NCBI RefSeq assembly: GCF_020905295.1
Contig: NZ_JAJJMM010000001.1
Coordinates: forward strand, 248,001-312,000
DNA: 64,000 nucleotides
From: Flavobacterium piscisymbiosum
GTDB taxonomy: Bacteria > Bacteroidota > Bacteroidia > Flavobacteriales > Flavobacteriaceae
Direction: 5' to 3'
Part shown: piece by piece, positions 35,334 through 43,312 of the stretch
How the letters are laid out: each line of letters starts with the position of its first letter
Position numbering within the stretch: the stretch's first letter is position 1
Position numbers and translations under genes: made by a program
Notes under the pieces: generated by a model
Seen by the model: only the letters and a program-made list of their open reading frames with translations
Database searches by the model: none
What the model was told of the DNA's origin: nothing

Positions 35334-36356
35334 CTAAGATTCTAAGTTCAATTTAACATACTCCAGAATTGATGCGTCAAAATTTTGCTGGTGATTGATA
35401 AATGTACTTTTTATTGGTAAATAGTACAATTGTGGAGCAAGTTTAGAATCTTTTAAACGTACATAATCTTTTTCTGTTGTAATGATTCTTTTATTTCCTG
35501 CTTTATTTTGAATCAAATCTAAATCACTATCAGAAAAATTATGATGGTCCGGATAAGTCAGGCATTCGTCCTTTTCATTTTTTAAATAATCAAAAAACGG
35601 AGTTGGTTTTGCAATTCCGGCCAAAAGTAATTTCGATTCTGATTTAACTTCTTTTATTGCTATTTTATCATTTTCACCGTAAATAGAATCATCATAATCT
35701 ATAAAAGTAAAATAGATTTGCTGCGAACAAGTCAGTTTCAATTTCAAACGAATTTCTGCTTGTGCTGCATCTGATAAATCTTTCGGGCATTTAGTGACAA
35801 TTACAATATTGGCCCTATTGGCTCCACTTCTGCTTTCGCGAAGATTTCCGGTTGGCAACATAAAATCATCCGCATACAAATCACCGTACGAACTCAATAA
35901 AATATAAAAACCCGCTTTTACTTTTCGGTGCTGATAAGCATCATCTAATAAAACCACCTGAGGTTTTTCATTCTGCGAAAGCAACTGTATAATTCCGTTT
36001 GTTCTATCGGCATCAACCGCCACCTGAACATTGGGGAATTTTTGATAAAACTGAAAAGGTTCATCACCTAAAATCTCTGCATTAGAACCTGAACTGGCCA
36101 AAACAAACCCTTCCGATTTACGTTTATAACCACGGCTTAAAGTAGCCACTTTATATCGATCAGATAATAACCTGATTAAATATTCTATTTGAGGCGTTTT
36201 CCCGGTTCCTCCAACGCTTAAATTTCCAACAGCAATAACCGGAATATCAAAAGATGTTGATTTTAGAATTCCTTTATCAAAAAGAAAATTCCGCAAACTC
36301 GTAATGAATCCGTATAAAATAGCGAAAGGAAAAAGTATTTTTCGAAGTAATTTCAT
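35334..36356 (-). CDS. lpxK: Tetraacyldisaccharide 4'-kinase LpxK
   Basis: Inner-membrane kinase that phosphorylates the lipid A disaccharide precursor to lipid IVA. An N-terminal membrane-associated helix (about 5-25) precedes the unusual P-loop VGNLSVGGTGKTP (43-55). Other family blocks are LSRGYKR (about 73-79), GDEPFQFYQKFPNV and LDDAYQHRKV (about 135-144). The length (340 aa) is normal. It ends within 42 nt of the convergent hybrid kinase stop, and the KilA-N gene lies 44 nt upstream on the same strand. Confidence 0.95.
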   Translation of the reverse strand: MKLLRKILFPFAILYGFITSLRNFLFDKGILKSTSFDIPVIAVGNLSVGGTGKTPQIEYLIRLLSDRYKVATLSRGYKRKSEGFVLASSGSNAEILGDEPFQFYQKFPNVQVAVDADRTNGIIQLLSQNEKPQVVLLDDAYQHRKVKAGFYILLSSYGDLYADDFMLPTGNLRESRSGANRANIVIVTKCPKDLSDAAQAEIRLKLKLTCSQQIYFTFIDYDDSIYGENDKIAIKEVKSESKLLLAGIAKPTPFFDYLKNEKDECLTYPDHHNFSDSDLDLIQNKAGNKRIITTEKDYVRLKDSKLAPQLYYLPIKSTFINHQQNFDASILEYVKLNLES

Positions 36357-36400
36357 TTTACGAAAGTATGATTTTTAAATTTCTACCACAAAATTAATGA

Positions 36401-37225
36401 TTACTTCAATCTATCAAATGCTTTAGTATTAGTAAGAGATTTCATTTGAACAATTGCAATTTCATTCAACTTCATTAATCTATCGACTTGCTGTATTTCT
36501 TGTTGTATCAAAACAGCATTAATACTTTCAAGATTTGATAATACAACTAATTGTTCTATTGAAGCAATATCTCTAATATTACCTTTTTGATCAGGATTCT
36601 CAGTCCGCCATTGTTTTGCTGTTTTCCCAAAAATAGCCACATTTAAAGTATCAGCTTCATCAGCATAAATAAAATTCTTTTGAGCCACGGTTAGACTTAA
36701 TGGAATCAAATTTTCCTTTATTGCGTCAGTATGGATTTTGTAATTAATTTTAGAGATTGTCCTTTGTAAATTCCAATCTAAATTTTTGGTTTTATTTTCA
36801 TCTTCCTTTAGACGCTGAAACTCTTTAATAATATAGAGTTTAAACTCAATAGAAATCCAGGAAGCGAATTCAAATGCAATATCTTTATGTGCATAAGTCC
36901 CTCCGTATCTCCCTGATTTAGATACTATACCAATAGCATTAGTGGCTTCTATCCATTTTTTAGCAGTCATGGTAAAACTATTCAAACCAGCTTGTTTTTT
37001 AAACCCGTCGAATTCGACGGGTTTAAAATCAGGATTATTTAAAATTTCCCAAAATCCTAAAAGTTCAATAGTATTTCTGTTTCGCAACCAATTTTTTATA
37101 ATATCATCGATATGATCGGGATCCTTGTAGCGCGCAATATCAGTTATACAAATATAATCTTGTTCTAAGTTCGAGAGCAATGAAATTGAATTACCATTCA
37201 CCTCCATTTTATTCAATTTTGCCAT
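36401..37225 (-). CDS. Solitary KilA-N domain protein
   Basis: Protein of 274 aa with an N-terminal KilA-N domain (about residues 10-140), a DNA-binding module of phage and large DNA-virus origin. Seen blocks are ICITDIARYKDPDHIDDIIK, KKWIEATNAIGIVSKSGRYGG and AFEFASWISIEFKLYIIKEF. The rest (about 140-274) is helical and resembles the tail common in bacterial stand-alone homologues. No phage, toxin or integrase genes are near. It sits between lpxK and a Nif3-like gene. A 32-bp perfect palindrome lies inside the coding region (36997-37028) and a 12-bp palindrome upstream (37255-37266). Function unknown; a horizontally acquired regulator or moron gene is plausible. Confidence 0.85.
   Translation of the reverse strand: MAKLNKMEVNGNSISLLSNLEQDYICITDIARYKDPDHIDDIIKNWLRNRNTIELLGFWEILNNPDFKPVEFDGFKKQAGLNSFTMTAKKWIEATNAIGIVSKSGRYGGTYAHKDIAFEFASWISIEFKLYIIKEFQRLKEDENKTKNLDWNLQRTISKINYKIHTDAIKENLIPLSLTVAQKNFIYADEADTLNVAIFGKTAKQWRTENPDQKGNIRDIASIEQLVVLSNLESINAVLIQQEIQQVDRLMKLNEIAIVQMKSLTNTKAFDRLK
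36997..37028. repeat. 32-bp perfect palindrome inside the KilA-N gene
   Basis: The sequence from 36997 to 37028 equals its own reverse complement, centred on GTCGAATTCGAC. On the - strand it encodes FKPVEFDGFK. Confidence 0.85.
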
Positions 37226-37254
37226 ACATTATGTTTATATTTTTTAAGAGAACC

Positions 37255-37266
37255 TTGACATGTCAA
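37255..37266. promoter_or_regulatory. 12-bp palindrome upstream of the KilA-N gene
   Basis: TTGACATGTCAA is a perfect palindrome 30 nt before the KilA-N start on the - strand and about 140 nt before the Nif3-like start. It is a candidate operator for the KilA-N protein or another regulator; not tested. Confidence 0.35.
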
Positions 37267-37344
37267 AATTCACAAAACACAAAAAGAAGAAAAAACTTAC
37301 TTACTGTATTCCTTTTACGAAAGTATAATTTTTTTCGTTAATTT

Positions 37345-37400
37345 GTTTCAAGTTTCAGATTTCCTTAATCGCAAAAAAATGAAACTTAAAACCTGAAATA
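37345..37400. repeat. GTTTCA-family repeat, imperfect hairpin
   Basis: GTTTCAAGTTTCAG and ATGAAACTTAAAACCTGAAA face each other in the 182-nt gap before the Nif3-like gene. Same word family as 8266-8320 and 47036-47142. Confidence 0.5.
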
Positions 37401-37407
37401 AAAAATA

Positions 37408-38502
37408 ATGAAAATCAAAGAAATATTAGCAGTTCTCGAAGAAATGGCACCTTTGGCTTACGCCGAAGATTTTGACAATGTTGGCCTTTTAGTTGGCGAT
37501 GCTGAAACTGATAGCACCGGAGTTTTAGTTTGTCATGATGCTTTAGAGAATGTCATCGATGAAGCTATTGCAAAAAGCTGCAATCTTGTAGTTTGCTTTC
37601 ATCCGATTTTATTCTCCGGAATTAAAAAAATTACAGGTAAAAATTATGTAGAGCGCGCGATCCTGAAAGCGATCAAAAATGATATTGCTATTTATGCAGT
37701 TCACACAGCTTTAGATAATCATTCGGCGGGAGTTAATAAAATATTTTGTGATGCTTTAGGGTTAACGAATACTAAGGTCTTAATTCCTAAACAAAATTTC
37801 ATCAAAAAACTAGTTACTTATACGACTCCTGACAATGCTGATAAAGTTCGAAATGCTATGTTTGAAGCTGGCGCCGGAACTATTGGCAATTATGACAATT
37901 GCAGTTTTAATACCGAAGGCTTTTTTACTTTTAAAGGAAATGAAGACAGCAATCCCGTGATTGGAGAAAAAGGAAAATTACATACCGGAACCGAAATAAA
38001 AATTGAAGTTGTTTTTGAAAAACATTTACAATCTAAAATCCTCAAAGCACTTTTCGCGAATCATATTTACGAAGAAGTCGCTTATGAAGTTTATGATTTA
38101 CAAAACGCGCATCAGAATATTGGTTTAGGAATGATTGGAGAATTTGAAACAGAAATGGATGAAAAAGATTTTCTGTTTTTTGTAAAAAAGAAGATGATTG
38201 CCGACGGAATTCGCCATTCGGCTTTTACGGGAAAAAAAATCAGGAAAGTTGCCGTTTTGGGAGGCTCAGGAAGTTTTGCCATAAAAAATGCAATTATGGC
38301 CGGAGCCGATGCATTTTTGACTGCCGATTTAAAATACCATCAGTTTTATGAAGCCGAAAATCGACTACTTTTAGCCGATATTGGTCATTTTGAGAGCGAA
38401 CGCTATACAAAAAACTATATTGTTGATTATCTTCGAAAAAAAATCCTTAATTTTGCCATCATTTTATCAGAAGAAAATACAAATCCAGTTAAGTACTTAT
38501 AG
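37408..38502 (+). CDS. Nif3-like dinuclear metal centre protein
   Basis: Cytosolic hexameric metal-binding protein family (NIF3/YbgI, TIGR00486) of 364 aa. The halves of the Nif3 domain flank an inserted domain (about 125-240), as in Bacillus YqfO. Metal-ligand regions are CFHPILFS (about 64-71), AVHTALDN (about 98-105) with NSAGVN-like following residues, DIGHFESE (about 330-337) and the C-terminal signature ENTNPVKYL. Often labelled GTP cyclohydrolase I type 2, but that activity is not well established for the family. The next gene follows after 3 nt. Confidence 0.93.
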   Translation: MKIKEILAVLEEMAPLAYAEDFDNVGLLVGDAETDSTGVLVCHDALENVIDEAIAKSCNLVVCFHPILFSGIKKITGKNYVERAILKAIKNDIAIYAVHTALDNHSAGVNKIFCDALGLTNTKVLIPKQNFIKKLVTYTTPDNADKVRNAMFEAGAGTIGNYDNCSFNTEGFFTFKGNEDSNPVIGEKGKLHTGTEIKIEVVFEKHLQSKILKALFANHIYEEVAYEVYDLQNAHQNIGLGMIGEFETEMDEKDFLFFVKKKMIADGIRHSAFTGKKIRKVAVLGGSGSFAIKNAIMAGADAFLTADLKYHQFYEAENRLLLADIGHFESERYTKNYIVDYLRKKILNFAIILSEENTNPVKYL

Positions 38503-38505
38503 AAT

Positions 38506-39285
38506 ATGGCGAATACGAAAGAATTAAGTGTTGAGGACAAGTTAAGAGCAATATACGATTTACAGCTTATTGACTCTAGAATTGACGAAATCAGAAACGT
38601 GAGAGGAGAACTTCCTTTAGAAGTGGAAGATCTAGAAGATGAAGTTGCAGGTTTAAGCACGCGTTCAGAGAAACTGAAAAGTGAACTTGAGGTTATTGAA
38701 GATCTTATCAAAGCAAAGAAAAATGCTATTGATGAGCACAAAGAGGTTATCAAAAAATACACAAAACAACAAGAATCAGTTCGTAATAACAGAGAATTTA
38801 ATTCTTTGACTAAAGAGGTTGAATTTCAGGAATTAGAAATTCAATTGGCTGAAAAGCAAATCAAAGAAATGAAAGCTTCTATCGAACATAAGAAAGAAGT
38901 TACTTCGAACTTAAAAGAAAAACTTGACGCTAAAAGTTCTCACTTAAAACATAAAAAATCTGAACTAGATGCTATTATGGCTGAAACTCAAAAAGAAGAA
39001 ATCTTCTTATCTGAGAAATCAGCTGAGTTCTCTGCTCAGATCGAAGAAAGATTATTGGCTGCTTATACTAGAATCAGAACTAGTGTTCGTAACGGATTAG
39101 CGGTTGTATCTATCGAAAGAGGAGCTTCTGCAGGATCATTCTTTACAATTCCGCCTCAAACACAGGTAGAAATTGCTTCTAGAAAGAAAATCATTACTGA
39201 TGAGCACTCTGGAAGAATTTTAGTTGACAGCGCACTAGCTGAAGAAGAAAAAGAAAAAATGGAACAATTGTTCTCTAAATTCTAA
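38506..39285 (+). CDS. Coiled-coil protein of the C4 zinc-ribbon (CdsZ-like) family lacking the zinc cysteines
   Basis: Protein of 259 aa with a long antiparallel coiled coil (about 10-185) and a C-terminal zf-RING_7-like module, as in CdsZ/DUF164-type proteins. The family has a CxxC...CxxC zinc ribbon. Here the expected cysteine positions are Ser208 and Ser211 (GASAGSF) and Asp232 and Ser235 (TDEHSGRILV), while the surrounding family residues (IPPQTQ, GRILVD) are kept. The protein contains no cysteine at all. It is translationally close to the Nif3-like gene (3 nt), a pairing frequent in bacteria. Function unknown; the loss of zinc ligands suggests a zinc-independent fold. Confidence 0.9.
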   Translation: MANTKELSVEDKLRAIYDLQLIDSRIDEIRNVRGELPLEVEDLEDEVAGLSTRSEKLKSELEVIEDLIKAKKNAIDEHKEVIKKYTKQQESVRNNREFNSLTKEVEFQELEIQLAEKQIKEMKASIEHKKEVTSNLKEKLDAKSSHLKHKKSELDAIMAETQKEEIFLSEKSAEFSAQIEERLLAAYTRIRTSVRNGLAVVSIERGASAGSFFTIPPQTQVEIASRKKIITDEHSGRILVDSALAEEEKEKMEQLFSKF

Positions 39286-39291
39286 ATATTC

Positions 39292-39321
39292 AAAATCCCG
39301 ATTTAATCGGGATTTTTTTTT
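39292..39321 (+). terminator. Intrinsic terminator after the coiled-coil gene
   Basis: AAAATCCCGAT and ATCGGGATTTT form an 11-bp stem around a 3-nt core with a T9 tract, just after the stop. Confidence 0.85.
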
Positions 39322-39634
39322 GCCTTTATTTTGCTAAAATGTTATGGAGAATTTTACCGCAAAGAACGCAAAGATTTTATCTAAGATTGCTTTTGAAAGC
39401 ACAAAGTTCGAAAAGCTAAATCAATACAAAGCTTTGCGTCCCGAGGCTTCGGGATGCCTTTTTATAAAAGCTAAGAGTAAAAGAAAACTTATTGTTCTCT
39501 TCGATAATTTTTTTCTCTTTATAGAGGTATTATAATTGATCAATTAAAGATTAACAAAAGGATTTTTAAATCTGTGGCAAAATATTTTTCATCAAGTTTA
39601 AAATCATATTTTTATCTTTATAAAAAATTAAGTT
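39322..39634. repeat. GCAAAG-family repeat region
   Basis: Contains CCGCAAAGAACGCAAAG (39358-39374), inverse AAGCTTTGCG-type words and the palindrome TCCCGAGGCTTCGGGA (39439-39454). A short open frame of 63 codons across it is repeat sequence, not a gene. A TATCTTTA box at 39613-39620 may be the -7 element for the following hydrolase. Confidence 0.55.
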
Positions 39635-40486
39635 TTGGGAATTAAAAAAGGAATCCGTTTCATTACATTAAAATCGGTTGGGTCGTATATTAATTTTCTA
39701 AGTTATGTTCGTCCGCAAAAAGCTGTTGAACTTTCTTATGCTCTTTTTAGTCAGCCCAGAATTGGAAGATTGCAAAAAGAAGATTTACCCAAAATATTAA
39801 AAAATACAGAAACTGAAACGTTTCATCATAACGAACATCATTTTCAGACTTATATCTGGAAAGGAAACGAAACCAAAATTCTGCTTGTTCACGGTTGGGA
39901 AAGCAATGCCGCACGCTGGAAAAAAACCTTACCACATCTTCAAAAATCAGGAAGTACCATTATTGCAATTGATGCTCCGGCTCACGGACAAAGCAGTGGC
40001 AAAGAATTTAACATTCCGCTTTATGCCGAATTCATCAACAAAGCGGTAGAAAAGTATCAACCCACAATTATTATTGGTCATTCGATTGGTGGCGCAGCTT
40101 GCGTTTATCATCAATATTTATTTCCTAACACGAGTATTAATAAAATGGTGATTCTTGGAGCGCCATCAGATTTAAAAACTTTGATCGACAATTATATTGC
40201 CATGTTGAGCCTGAATACAAAAATGTTTTCGCTTCTTGAAACTAAATTCATCAATCGTTTCAACTTTAAAATTGGGGATTTCTCCGCACAAAAATTCGCA
40301 TCACAATTTAATGTTTCGGGTTTCATTGCGCACGACACTTCAGATAAAATTGTCGCTTTTGAAGAAGGAAAAAAAATTGCGAGTAACTGGAAGAATAGCC
40401 AGTTTATAGAAACCAAAGGTTTAGGTCACGGAATGCATGATGATGAATTGTATGAGAAAGTGGTTGCCTTTTTGTTTGCTTCTTAA
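39635..40486 (+). CDS. Alpha/beta hydrolase
   Basis: Serine hydrolase of 283 aa. The oxyanion region is VHGWESNAARW (about 85-95), the nucleophile Ser150 is in GHSIGGAA, an acid Asp lies in HDTSDKIV (about 225-232) and the catalytic His265 is in GLGHGMHDD. No signal peptide is evident; a hydrophobic N-terminal segment is weak. Substrate unknown. The start is TTG at 39635, as no ATG lies near the conserved N-terminal region. A possible -7 box only about 15 nt upstream would leave a very short leader. Confidence 0.85.
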   Translation: MGIKKGIRFITLKSVGSYINFLSYVRPQKAVELSYALFSQPRIGRLQKEDLPKILKNTETETFHHNEHHFQTYIWKGNETKILLVHGWESNAARWKKTLPHLQKSGSTIIAIDAPAHGQSSGKEFNIPLYAEFINKAVEKYQPTIIIGHSIGGAACVYHQYLFPNTSINKMVILGAPSDLKTLIDNYIAMLSLNTKMFSLLETKFINRFNFKIGDFSAQKFASQFNVSGFIAHDTSDKIVAFEEGKKIASNWKNSQFIETKGLGHGMHDDELYEKVVAFLFAS

Positions 40487-40570
40487 ACAAGGTTCAAAGT
40501 TGCAAAGGCTCAAAGAAACAAAGTTTTTTTTGCATTCAAAAAAAATCTAAAATCTAAAATTCCAAAAAAT

Positions 40571-40915
40571 ATGATAGCAGTAATTTTTGAAGTAATTCCT
40601 AATAAAGGGAAAAAAGAAGAATATCTGGATATCGCTGCAAGCCTGCGACCTGAATTAGATCATATCGAAGGATTTATATCGATAGAACGTTTTCAGAGTT
40701 TTAGCAATCCCGATAAAGTTTTGTCATTATCTTTCTGGAAAGATGAAGAAAGTATCCAGCAATGGCGAAATCTCGAAATGCATCGCCACGCTCAGGCTAA
40801 AGGCAGAAATGAAGTTTTTAAAGACTATCATTTAAGAATTGCTGCTGTTGTTCGCGATTACGGAATGTTTGAACGAAAAGAAACTCCGGAAGATAGTTCT
40901 TCTTATCATCAATAA
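40571..40915 (+). CDS. Antibiotic biosynthesis monooxygenase (ABM) domain protein
   Basis: Small ferredoxin-like protein of 114 aa with the ABM layout: IAVIFEVIPNKGKKEEYLDIA at the N-terminus, the DHIEGFISIERFQSF segment (about 30-44), SLSFWKDEESIQQWRNLEMHRHAQ (about 52-75). Such dimers include heme-degrading IsdG-type and quinone-monooxygenase enzymes, and also proteins without known activity. The conserved His in MHRHAQ fits the ABM consensus. Specific role unknown. It is flanked by repeats on both sides. Confidence 0.85.
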   Translation: MIAVIFEVIPNKGKKEEYLDIAASLRPELDHIEGFISIERFQSFSNPDKVLSLSFWKDEESIQQWRNLEMHRHAQAKGRNEVFKDYHLRIAAVVRDYGMFERKETPEDSSSYHQ

Positions 40916-41235
40916 AGGTTCAAAGTTTTTTTTAGGTACTGAGATTCTAAGGTTCTAAGTTGCTAAGATTTTTTCAAACATTGGTAATCGTATTTTCAAC
41001 CTTAGAGTAAAGATTACGAAGAAAAAAAATCCGCTAAAATCCGTGTCTTTGCGAAGCAAATCCGTGTCATCCGCGTATTATTAAGCTTATTGGGAGATTT
41101 TGCGTACTTCAATATAAAAAGGTGGCGTGGAATTCAAAAAAATCTAATAATCCAACAATCTAATAATCCAACAATCTAAAGATCTAATCATCTAAAGATC
41201 TAATCATCTAAAATCTAAGAAGTCTAAATTTTGCT
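40916..41235. repeat. Repeat-filled gap with a tandem ATCTAA array
   Basis: Holds GGTTCAAAG and GGTTCTAAGTTGCTAAG words (40915-40970), an ATCCGTGTCATCCGCG-type repeat (41028-41080) and a tandem array at 41141-41227: two 16-bp units AATCTAATAATCCAAC, then two 16-bp units ATCTAAAGATCTAATC and a degenerate tail. No gene. Confidence 0.8.
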
Positions 41236-41243
41236 TACTTTTG
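41236..41243 (+). promoter_or_regulatory. -7 like element directly before rluF
   Basis: TACTTTTG matches TAnnTTTG but ends only 4 nt before the ATG, which would give a leaderless or near-leaderless mRNA if used. Confidence 0.35.
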
Positions 41244-41247
41244 CAGT

Positions 41248-42099
41248 ATGGAAGAGAATTTAAAACGTCTGAATAAATTTATTGGTGAAACAGGATATTG
41301 TTCCCGCCGTGAAGCCGATAAACTTATTGAAGAAGGACGCGTAACAATAAATGGTGTTGTACCAGAAATGGGAACGAAAGTTTCGCAAAATGACGAAGTG
41401 CGTATTGACGGAAAACTGATTGTTGAAAAACACGAAAAACTAGTTTACCTGGCTTTCAACAAACCGGTCGGAATTGAATGCACCACGAATCTTGAAGTTC
41501 GAAATAATATTGTAGATTATATTAATTACCCTAAACGTATTTTCCCAATTGGACGATTGGATAAAGCGAGTGAAGGATTAATTTTTATGACGAATGACGG
41601 CGATATTGTAAACAAAATTTTACGCGCCAGAAACAATCACGAAAAAGAATATACGGTAACGGTAAATAAACCTATTACAGAACGTTTTATACAGCGCATG
41701 GGAAATGGTATTCCGATTTTGGATACTGTGACTAAAAAATGTAAAGTAGAACAAATTAGCCAATTCACTTTTAAAATCATTTTAACGCAGGGTTTAAACC
41801 GTCAAATTCGTAGAATGACCGAATATTTAGGTTATGATGTAACGGCGCTTAAACGTATCAGAATCATCAATATTTCGCTTGATGTTCCTGTTGGTCGTTA
41901 TCGTGATTTGACTGATGATGAAATTAAAGAATTAAATCATTTAATTGAACCGTCAAGCAAAACCGAAGAAGCAAGTTTGCCAAAAGTTGAAACTCCAAGG
42001 CGAAGAACTGATTTTTTATCAAAAAATGATGTTCCTAAACGACGAACAGATTTTATATCAAAGGATGATCCGAGATTTAAGAAAAAAGGAGATTACTAA
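41248..42099 (+). CDS. rluF: 23S rRNA pseudouridine synthase RluF-like
   Basis: RsuA-family pseudouridine synthase of 283 aa. An N-terminal S4 RNA-binding domain (about 6-60, [20 protein letters not shown]) precedes the catalytic domain with Asp105 in [15 protein letters not shown] and the block [10 protein letters not shown] (about 184-193). RluF acts on U2604 of 23S rRNA in E. coli; the [20 protein letters not shown] segment fits RluF better than RsuA or RluB. The C-terminal tail repeats RRTDF[LI]SK twice (about 252-275) and is lysine-rich. The specificity call is by similarity only. Confidence 0.88.
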   Translation: MEENLKRLNKFIGETGYCSRREADKLIEEGRVTINGVVPEMGTKVSQNDEVRIDGKLIVEKHEKLVYLAFNKPVGIECTTNLEVRNNIVDYINYPKRIFPIGRLDKASEGLIFMTNDGDIVNKILRARNNHEKEYTVTVNKPITERFIQRMGNGIPILDTVTKKCKVEQISQFTFKIILTQGLNRQIRRMTEYLGYDVTALKRIRIINISLDVPVGRYRDLTDDEIKELNHLIEPSSKTEEASLPKVETPRRRTDFLSKNDVPKRRTDFISKDDPRFKKKGDY

Positions 42100-42110
42100 A
42101 CTGATCTTAT

Positions 42111-42149
42111 AAAAAATACCCTTTCGCTAAAACGAAAGGGTATTTTTTT
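42111..42149. terminator. Bidirectional terminator between rluF and corA
   Basis: Fourteen-bp perfect stem AAAATACCCTTTCG / CGAAAGGGTATTTT with a 6-nt loop and runs of A and T on the two sides, between convergent genes. Confidence 0.88.
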
Positions 42150-42172
42150 ATATAATTTTATGAATTATGATA

Positions 42173-43123
42173 TCAGAACCATCTTCTTCTTTTAAATAAA
42201 AATGCTCCTACAGAAGACAAAATAACGGATACGAAAAGAAGAATCCAAAAACCATATTTACTTTCTTCTAATCCATTAGGGACATTCATTCCGTATAAAC
42301 TTGCAATTAAAGTTGGGATCATCAAAATAATAGAAATCGAAGTCATTTGCTTCATTATATTATTCATATTATTCGAAATTACCGAAGCATACGCATCCAT
42401 CATTCCGGTCAAAATATTGCTGTAGATATTAGCAGTGTCCTGCGCCTGACCTAATTCGATATCAACATCTTCCAGCAAATCAGGATCAAAGTGTTCTCTG
42501 TGGGCTTTCAAATTTTTGATTCGGTGAAACAAAACATGGTTTCCTTTTAAGGAAGTAATAAAAAAGACCAGACATTTTTCTATTTGCAAAAGCGCCTGTA
42601 ATTCTTCATTTTTAATCGACTTCTCTAAATTATCTTCGGCCAGTTTTATCTTTTGATTAATTTGTTTCAGGTATTTTAAATACCAAACACTCGATGATAA
42701 TAACAATCTTAAAACCAGATCGAAATTATCTTTTATATGAATATTTTTTCTTTTGGTGTATTGTACAAAATCAGAAATGATTTCTGTTTTATAAAAGCTG
42801 ATGGTCACACAAACGTCTTCTTTAAAAATTAATCCCATTGGGATGGTTTGAAAAGGCAACTTAACATCATTGCTTTTTATAGGAACACGCATAATGATTA
42901 GTGTCCAGCCGTCTTCTATCTCAATACGAGGTCTTTCGTCGATATCTTCGATATCATTATAAAAGGCTTCGGGAATTTGAAGTTCTTCGAGTAAATATTT
43001 TTTTTCTGTTTCTGATGGAGATTCAATGTTGACCCAGCAATTTGGAGTCCATTCTTTTGTCTCGATTAATCCGTTGTTGTTATTGTAAAAGGCTTTCATT
43101 TCAAAATTGCAGGGTTTTATCAT
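42173..43123 (-). CDS. corA: CorA family magnesium/divalent cation transporter
   Basis: Pentameric divalent-cation channel of 316 aa. A cytoplasmic alpha/beta N-terminal region and long stalk helix (about 1-250) precede two C-terminal membrane helices. The pore signature YGMNVP is at Tyr277-Gly278-Met279-Asn280. The lysine/arginine-rich end (FKRRRWF) fits the inside-facing C-terminus. It could transport Mg2+, Co2+ or another divalent ion; specificity cannot be read. It has its own promoter upstream (43212-43240). Confidence 0.94.
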   Translation of the reverse strand: MIKPCNFEMKAFYNNNNGLIETKEWTPNCWVNIESPSETEKKYLLEELQIPEAFYNDIEDIDERPRIEIEDGWTLIIMRVPIKSNDVKLPFQTIPMGLIFKEDVCVTISFYKTEIISDFVQYTKRKNIHIKDNFDLVLRLLLSSSVWYLKYLKQINQKIKLAEDNLEKSIKNEELQALLQIEKCLVFFITSLKGNHVLFHRIKNLKAHREHFDPDLLEDVDIELGQAQDTANIYSNILTGMMDAYASVISNNMNNIMKQMTSISIILMIPTLIASLYGMNVPNGLEESKYGFWILLFVSVILSSVGAFLFKRRRWF

Positions 43124-43211
43124 AGCATTTTGAGAGGATTCAAAAAGCTATTTTAATTTAATACTAACGAATAATAATCGTCCATTGGAAAAGTTTTTTT
43201 TTAAAGTGCTG

Positions 43212-43240
43212 CAAAAGTATCTTTTATTTTTAAAACCCAA
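43212..43240 (-). promoter_or_regulatory. corA promoter
   Basis: On the - strand: TTG (43240-43238), 18-nt spacer, TACTTTTG (43219-43212). Full Bacteroidota promoter match about 90 nt before the corA start. Confidence 0.6.
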
Positions 43241-43265
43241 AACTTTAAACGCATAATTAAATACT

Positions 43266-43304
43266 AAAAAAAACACCTTCAGTATTTTACTAAAGGTGTT
43301 TTTC
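43266..43304 (-). terminator. Terminator after the DUF4153/DUF4173-like gene
   Basis: AAAAACACCTT and AAGGTGTTTTT arms with an inner AGT/ACT pair, just after the stop of the - strand gene at 43313. Confidence 0.75.
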
Positions 43305-43312
43305 TGAAAAAA

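Noticed and set aside
39344..39535. 63-codon open frame after the coiled-coil gene
   Set aside because: It runs through GCAAAG-family repeats and the CCCGAGGCTTCGGG palindrome; no start context or family resemblance.
41141..41227. Possible CRISPR array (regular short repeats)
   Set aside because: Units are 16 bp, directly abutting with no spacers, and no cas genes are in the window.
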